DNA of 9,264 nucleotides from CAZCZZ01 sp964503335 (lineage in GTDB: Bacteria > Verrucomicrobiota > Kiritimatiellia > CAIVKH01), in assembly GCA_964503335.1 (NCBI GenBank), contig CAZCZZ010000093.1:1-9264 (forward strand), written 5' to 3'. This document shows, one piece after another, positions 4,998-9,264 of this stretch. How positions within the stretch are numbered: the first letter of the stretch is position 1; each line of letters begins with the position of its first letter. The position numbers and the translations under genes were made by a program. Below the pieces are notes generated by a model, which was given only the letters and a program-made list of their open reading frames with translations, made no database searches and had not been told where the DNA came from.

Positions 4998-6314
4998 TCA
5001 GCGGATGGTGCCGTCGTGACACAACTGAAGCAGGTACTGATGGATCTCCGCGGCGACTCGCTCGAGGCCCGGTTGGGAAGGAGGTTCATCTGTCATGCGG
5101 CCTTCCTTGCTGTAGAAGTCGAAATGAATCCCGTCCTCCGCAAAGAGTGCGGCGTTCTCCGGTCCTTCCAGGATCTTCGCGAGATCGAGCAGCGGAGCAT
5201 TCTTCGTCCTGGCCACGTCACGCGTGATGTCCACGTACTCGTCGTGCACGCGTTCGCCTTCCTCGACCTTCCGGACATAGCTCTTGCGGAACAGTTCTTC
5301 TGTCAGCTTGCCGCGGGCCGCAGTGATGATGACCGGCACGGCATCCGACGCGCGAATGCGGTCGATGAGTGATTCAAGTGCCCAGCGGTACTCCTCCGGC
5401 GGAACGCGATAGACGCGCTCCCTGGATTCGGAATGTTTCAGCGCGCGGACCGGGTTCAAGCGCGCGGCGAGGAACATGAAGAATCGCTTTCGACGGAGCA
5501 TCTCGTAGATGCGTCCCGTCGAATCACCCATGCGCACGGCCATGCGCTGGCTGACGGGAGCGTAATCAAGCCAGTGGTCGTTCCAGCCGAAGTACACCGT
5601 GACCACGTCGGGATTCAGCACCGGGTCCAATTGCTCAAACTGGCGCAGGCCTTGGAGAATGCAGTAGCCGTGGACGCCTACGTTAAAGGCTTCCCACGAC
5701 CCCGGTGTGGGTGGCTGCGTTTGAAGGAGATCGTGGAGATACTGCGAATACCCGGGTTTGCCCTGGGCGGTTACGGAGTCGCCCATGCAGATCACGCGGC
5801 GCGTTTCGGACGCTTTTGCGGGATTCACCTCGCGCTCCCTGAAGCCGAGCGAGTTGATGCGTCGGCCGTGGAAGAATCCGCCCGGCTTGAACTTCCAAAG
5901 CAGCTCCGGGTCGGGAAGCGTGTCCTCGATGATCATGCCGCCTGCGTTATCTTTGCCCTGGAAGACGACCGGCGGGAGATTGGCCGTGTAGCCTTTCAAC
6001 GCGAGGATGACCTCGAACGCCCCGAAGAACGCGTAGATCGAAAACAGCGACATGATGAGCTGCGGGAAGGGGGTCCTTTTCCAGAGCCCTGAGCCGTCAC
6101 CGCAACGGCGGGAGCAGATCCTTCCCAGAAGAATTCGAAAAGCGAGGATCGTCAGAAGCCCGAGGAGCGGTCGCAAACCCCAGTGCACGCCGACCCGTCC
6201 CTCACCGCAGGCAAAATCGATATGCCCCTGAATCCACACCACGGGTATGCAGAGGAAAATGACCAGAAGCGCTGCGTCGTACGCGCGCAGCATCATCGGA
6301 AAGAATCGACACAT
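4998..6314 (-). CDS. membrane-anchored SGNH/GDSL-type hydrolase or acyltransferase
   Basis: 438 residues. Three N-terminal hydrophobic helices (about 13-29, 48-65, 86-106) precede a large domain that would lie outside the cytoplasmic membrane. That domain carries the full SGNH set in order: Ser180 in VICMGDSVT (block I), Gly213 in FNVGVHGY (block II), Asn245 in YFGWNDHW (block III), and Asp394/His397 in AEDGIHFD (block V). NSLGFRERE (154-162) before the serine is a motif I associate with SGNH proteins of envelope polysaccharide loci. The family removes or adds acyl (often O-acetyl) groups on glycans or lipids; the substrate cannot be read from sequence. It lies 44 nt after a DUF2079 gene on the same strand, supporting a glycan role. 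The ATG at 6314 has no clear ribosome site; ATGs at residues 7 and 8 are alternatives. Confidence 0.82.
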   Translation of the reverse strand: MCRFFPMMLRAYDAALLVIFLCIPVVWIQGHIDFACGEGRVGVHWGLRPLLGLLTILAFRILLGRICSRRCGDGSGLWKRTPFPQLIMSLFSIYAFFGAFEVILALKGYTANLPPVVFQGKDNAGGMIIEDTLPDPELLWKFKPGGFFHGRRINSLGFREREVNPAKASETRRVICMGDSVTAQGKPGYSQYLHDLLQTQPPTPGSWEAFNVGVHGYCILQGLRQFEQLDPVLNPDVVTVYFGWNDHWLDYAPVSQRMAVRMGDSTGRIYEMLRRKRFFMFLAARLNPVRALKHSESRERVYRVPPEEYRWALESLIDRIRASDAVPVIITAARGKLTEELFRKSYVRKVEEGERVHDEYVDITRDVARTKNAPLLDLAKILEGPENAALFAEDGIHFDFYSKEGRMTDEPPSQPGLERVAAEIHQYLLQLCHDGTIR

Positions 6315-6353
6315 GCCGCAAGTCTAGCGGGCCTGTGGGGTGTCATTCCAGTC

Positions 6354-6373
6354 CGGTTTTAATGTAAAAACCG
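6354..6373. repeat. small hairpin over the DUF2079 stop codon
   Basis: CCGGTTTTA and TAAAAACCG face each other around ATG (plus sense), giving an 8-bp A/T-rich stem with one bulged base. It includes the TAA stop of the DUF2079 gene on the minus strand. No T-run follows in that direction, so it is more likely an mRNA processing or attenuation hairpin than a terminator, if it has any role. Confidence 0.3.
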
Positions 6374-7795
6374 AAACTCCTCGTTGCGTTCGTGTGACCA
6401 GCCCAGCTTCAGGATGACGATCTCGCCAGGCACGCCTCCCCAGACGCCGTAAGGACTGGACGTGCTCGTCGCAAAATCGAGTAGCCGCACCAGCGCCTGT
6501 GCCGAAAGCGGGTGGATCCTTTGCGTGTTGAGCGGCAGGACAAACCAATCGGCATAGATTCCCAAATGGGTGAGGAGGCTGAGGTGTTGGCGGCGGGAGA
6601 CCTGTGGGGACAGATACAGGGTGGTTGCGAGCGACCCTTCGTCGGGGATCGACCGCAGGAGCTCTCGCGCATGATGGCGTTGCTCCGTCACCGGGCGCTG
6701 TCCCGCCTTCAAATCATGCCGGAAGTTCTTCCGGTGAATCTTCCAACCTCCGACTACGCCGAGAAGCAGCAGGACGATCACCGCAAACTTCCATCGTCCC
6801 GCAAGACGACATCGCTTTTGGATCCATGCGGCACCGCCCAGCGCTGCGACGAAAAGGAGGGGGTAAATCGTCAGGGGATAGTGCAGTTGCATCAACGCCT
6901 GGCGATCATCCGTGGAGAGCCACATCAGTCCTGCGCTTGCGGCCACAGGCAGCATGAGGGGTCCACCGAAAAGCGGCAGGCCCAGGAACGGAGCGAGATG
7001 CAGAAGGAACGCGGTCCATTTGGGTCCGTGCAACAGCACGTTGGAAGCGGTCGCGATAAACTCATCCCATGAATCGGCGCGCGGCAATCGCGATGCCATG
7101 AGCAAGTGTCCGGACGGCGAATAGTTGGGCATGATCCACGTGACGGCGAGTGCCACGTACGCAAAGGAGAGCATCGTGATGGCGAGTCCCTTCGCAGGTC
7201 GCCCTGTCATGCAACCACCGACGATCGCGAGCAGGCCCAGGTAGATCCCGGCGTCCTCTTTGCACGACAGGTAGAGCAGCGCCCACAGCCACATCAGTCC
7301 TCGATTCTTCAGGAACGCGTGACAGAACGAGAAGAGAAACAGCGCTTCAAAGGCCTCCATGTGGAAGTCATACAGCACGCCCTGCCACATCCCGGGCATT
7401 GTCAGCCAGAGCAATCCTGCCGTGAGTCCTGCAGTGCCGGAGCCGAGAAGTGACGCGGCGAGGGCGGCTGCAGGGATTGCGGCGAGGGCAAAGGCGAAGG
7501 ACTGCATGACCAGCAGCGCCTCGGGCCCGCTGGTGAGTCCTGCGGGCGCCGCAAGCAGCCACAAGACGGGCGAGAAGTGTTCGCCGAAGAAGTGATGCAT
7601 GAACTGGAGCCGCGCGCCGCCGCTGAATGAAACCATGAGGTCGCGGCCTTCGCGGAGATTCCAGAGCATCTGGTCGAACATGGCCAGGTCTTCCGACGAG
7701 GCGAAGTTCCAGTGACGGTGAATGCAGAGGGATGACAGGACTGTGCCCACGACCAGCACGGCAAACCAAAGCGTCACGAGTTGCTTGCGGGTCAT
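6359..7795 (-). CDS. DUF2079 polytopic membrane protein (GT-C-like)
   Basis: 478 residues, largely hydrophobic. A helix at about 7-25 is followed by the loop SSEDLAMFDQMLWNLREG (33-50) and HHFFGEHFSPVLWL (67-80), then repeated helices, YDFHMEAFEALFLF (142-155), LSCKEDAGIYLGLLA (176-190) and a late LHYPLTIYPLLFVAALGG (304-321). This series of an acidic first loop, EHFSP, FHxEA, KED and HYxxP is what I know from DUF2079 proteins. They resemble GT-C polyprenyl-phosphate-sugar glycosyltransferases, but no activity is established. The ATG at 7795 lies 15 nt after the stop of the preceding gene, with CAGG 5 nt upstream of the start, so they form an operon. Substrate unknown; the neighbours suggest envelope glycan assembly. 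Confidence 0.85.
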   Translation of the reverse strand: MTRKQLVTLWFAVLVVGTVLSSLCIHRHWNFASSEDLAMFDQMLWNLREGRDLMVSFSGGARLQFMHHFFGEHFSPVLWLLAAPAGLTSGPEALLVMQSFAFALAAIPAAALAASLLGSGTAGLTAGLLWLTMPGMWQGVLYDFHMEAFEALFLFSFCHAFLKNRGLMWLWALLYLSCKEDAGIYLGLLAIVGGCMTGRPAKGLAITMLSFAYVALAVTWIMPNYSPSGHLLMASRLPRADSWDEFIATASNVLLHGPKWTAFLLHLAPFLGLPLFGGPLMLPVAASAGLMWLSTDDRQALMQLHYPLTIYPLLFVAALGGAAWIQKRCRLAGRWKFAVIVLLLLGVVGGWKIHRKNFRHDLKAGQRPVTEQRHHARELLRSIPDEGSLATTLYLSPQVSRRQHLSLLTHLGIYADWFVLPLNTQRIHPLSAQALVRLLDFATSTSSPYGVWGGVPGEIVILKLGWSHERNEEFRFLH

Positions 7796-7810
7796 TGCAG
7801 CCTGTGCGGG

Positions 7811-9264
7811 CTATTCGATTCGTGTGAAGGTTACACGCTGCACACGTACTTCATCCACGGCGAGGTAGATGAAGGCGAGGTTGAAGGGGAGGTCGGTCTT
7901 GCGATGCAGGCGACCCACCGCGGGCTGGCCGGCGATAACATCGATCGTGTCGCCCTGACCTGTGAGTTCGTCCTGCTCCATGTTGATCAGGCCGAGCTTG
8001 GTGCCGGGGCTGGCCGGCGACGTAAATTCAAAGGCCACGTCGTAGCTACCTGCGTCCAGCGGAAGTTTGGGCCCGTAGAACACGGCCGACGTGGGGTCGT
8101 CGTCCGTCTGGAACACGACGCTTTCATCGCGCATGTCCGAGAATCCGGCGTGGAAAAATCGCGCGGCGGTGTAGCTTGCCGTGGAACCAACGGGTGGGCT
8201 CTGCCACGGACCGGCGGAGAGGACGACGAGGTCGAGGTCGATGGACCCTGATGCGAGCGAAAGGGTCATGGTGCCTTCCGCGAATCCGGTTTCCAGTCCT
8301 GTGGATATGCGTAACCACGTCCAGGTGTCTGAATCGACCTCATGAAGCGACGGCTCCGTGGTGCCGATCTGCGACGTCAGCGTGAATTGGCCGTGTCCCC
8401 GCGCCCTGACGAGCCATGCGAGGTCTTTAAAACCGGCGACGGTGTTCGTGGGAGTGGTCATGCTCTCGCCGGGCTTTGAGAGGCGCACGAACTCATAGCG
8501 TCCCGCCTTTTCGTCCTTCTGCCTCTCCATCGATGCCGGCGTATTGAACTCTGCTTCCCAGCGTCGTGCGGAGAAAACGACATTCCAATCCGGCAACACG
8601 GCCGGGCGGGCGACGGGTTCATCGAGGATGCGGAAGGCCCACACGCGCTCGTCCTGGGCAATCTTCTCCAGGCGTGGATTGTTCAGCAGATTGCGCAGCG
8701 TGAAACCGACAGGATAAGGGCTGACCTGTTCGGGGAACATGTCCTCGTGCAGCAGGATGTAGGGGATTCCGCGCTCGAGAAGCTCGTCCAATTGGCCATC
8801 GTCCAGCAGGCCCTGGTTGATGCTCATAAACCGCCGGAAGATCTTCTCCCTGTAGCCCGGCACATCCATCGGGGTGTACCCGTTGACCATGCGGATGCGG
8901 TACTGCAGGGCGAAGTGCTGGTACACCGAGGAGAAGTGTGAATCGCCCGGCCACAGGGGAACGACCATTGCCCCGGGACGCGCGCTCCTCCCTGCAGCAT
9001 CATCCGACACGGCCTTGTACGCGAACTGCTCGGGCTTGATCGAGGTCAGCCCGACACCGACATGCGCGTGTGTACCGACCAGGATCCACACCCACAACCC
9101 CGCGGCGGCAAAGAGGACGACGCGGCGTGAAAAGAGCCGCGCGGCGAAAACACACGTCATCACCGCTGCTATGGCGAGCATGGGCGGCATGAGGCAGTAA
9201 ATCTTCGCGGGTTGGCGAATCACGTTATAGAAGGGTATGTAGTGCCTTCCGATGTCGAAGAGGC
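7811..9264 (-). CDS. membrane protein with large C-terminal ectodomain, glycosyltransferase-like (5' end outside window)
   Basis: The frame stays open to the right edge; a GTG at 9223 is in frame but probably internal, because 13 more codons (ending HYIPFYN) continue upstream without a stop. 483 codons are visible. HYIPFYNVIRQPAK followed by two hydrophobic helices (about 11-31 and 35-53 from the GTG) resembles the last membrane part of large GT-C-like proteins. The rest looks extracytoplasmic. A region with VVPLWPGDSHFSSVYQHF and MVNGYTPMDVPGY (about 86-122) resembles the post-membrane domain of such proteins. Two beta-rich segments follow (about 225-345 and 355-470); wording such as TWTWLRISTG, IDLDLVVLS and YGPKLPLDAGSYDVAFEF resembles carbohydrate-binding jelly rolls. 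The family is not named with certainty. It is first in the visible three-gene membrane/glycan operon. Confidence 0.7.
   Translation of the reverse strand, partial: LFDIGRHYIPFYNVIRQPAKIYCLMPPMLAIAAVMTCVFAARLFSRRVVLFAAAGLWVWILVGTHAHVGVGLTSIKPEQFAYKAVSDDAAGRSARPGAMVVPLWPGDSHFSSVYQHFALQYRIRMVNGYTPMDVPGYREKIFRRFMSINQGLLDDGQLDELLERGIPYILLHEDMFPEQVSPYPVGFTLRNLLNNPRLEKIAQDERVWAFRILDEPVARPAVLPDWNVVFSARRWEAEFNTPASMERQKDEKAGRYEFVRLSKPGESMTTPTNTVAGFKDLAWLVRARGHGQFTLTSQIGTTEPSLHEVDSDTWTWLRISTGLETGFAEGTMTLSLASGSIDLDLVVLSAGPWQSPPVGSTASYTAARFFHAGFSDMRDESVVFQTDDDPTSAVFYGPKLPLDAGSYDVAFEFTSPASPGTKLGLINMEQDELTGQGDTIDVIAGQPAVGRLHRKTDLPFNLAFIYLAVDEVRVQRVTFTRIE

Noticed and set aside
5433..6092. Long plus-strand open frame (219 codons)
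   Set aside because: It lies antisense to the SGNH hydrolase, whose catalytic motifs are intact; the product resembles no family and GC-rich codon bias explains the open frame.

Overview
The window looks like GC-rich chromosomal DNA from a free-living Gram-negative-type bacterium. It is ordinary in gene content but has unusual intergenic repeat DNA. The genes cover amino-acid biosynthesis (leuA, aroE, dapA, dapB), a type IV pilus/type II secretion prepilin peptidase, and membrane proteins that look like surface-glycan enzymes. The TTCCAA-N3-TTGGAA palindromes, a standalone S23-type four-helix-bundle gene and a DUF2079 protein remind me of PVC-group bacteria (Verrucomicrobiota, Kiritimatiellota or relatives). 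That is a weak guess from recall; no rRNA is present to test it.

Plus strand, 1-2719: the 3' end of leuA (2-isopropylmalate synthase), a 105-nt gap rich in palindromes, then aroE (shikimate dehydrogenase), which overlaps a prepilin peptidase gene by 4 nt. A 31-nt near-perfect palindrome straddles the leuA stop. Two TTCCAA-N3-TTGGAA-type palindromes, 32 bp apart centre to centre, lie just before aroE. The strand then changes: the prepilin peptidase and dapB converge on a 70-nt gap made of 7-nt-periodic sequence that folds into a long imperfect hairpin.

Minus strand, 9264-2790, in transcription order: a partial membrane protein with a large C-terminal ectodomain, a DUF2079 polytopic protein, a membrane-anchored SGNH hydrolase, then dapA, a four-helix-bundle (S23/IVP, Avd-like) gene and dapB. 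The first three probably act together on an envelope glycan. DapA and DapB catalyse the two committed consecutive steps towards diaminopimelate and lysine.

The most interesting structure is between dapA and dapB. The four-helix-bundle gene is framed by inverted arrays of the heptamer ATTTGCG/CGCAAAT. These begin directly after the dapA stop and end a few bases before the dapB start, and the gene's stop overlaps the dapB start as ATGA. The whole dapA-dapB spacer is therefore a neatly fitted cassette of about 0.4 kb, which could be a small, poorly described mobile element carrying an S23-family gene. No transposase or reverse transcriptase is visible, so mobility is inference only.
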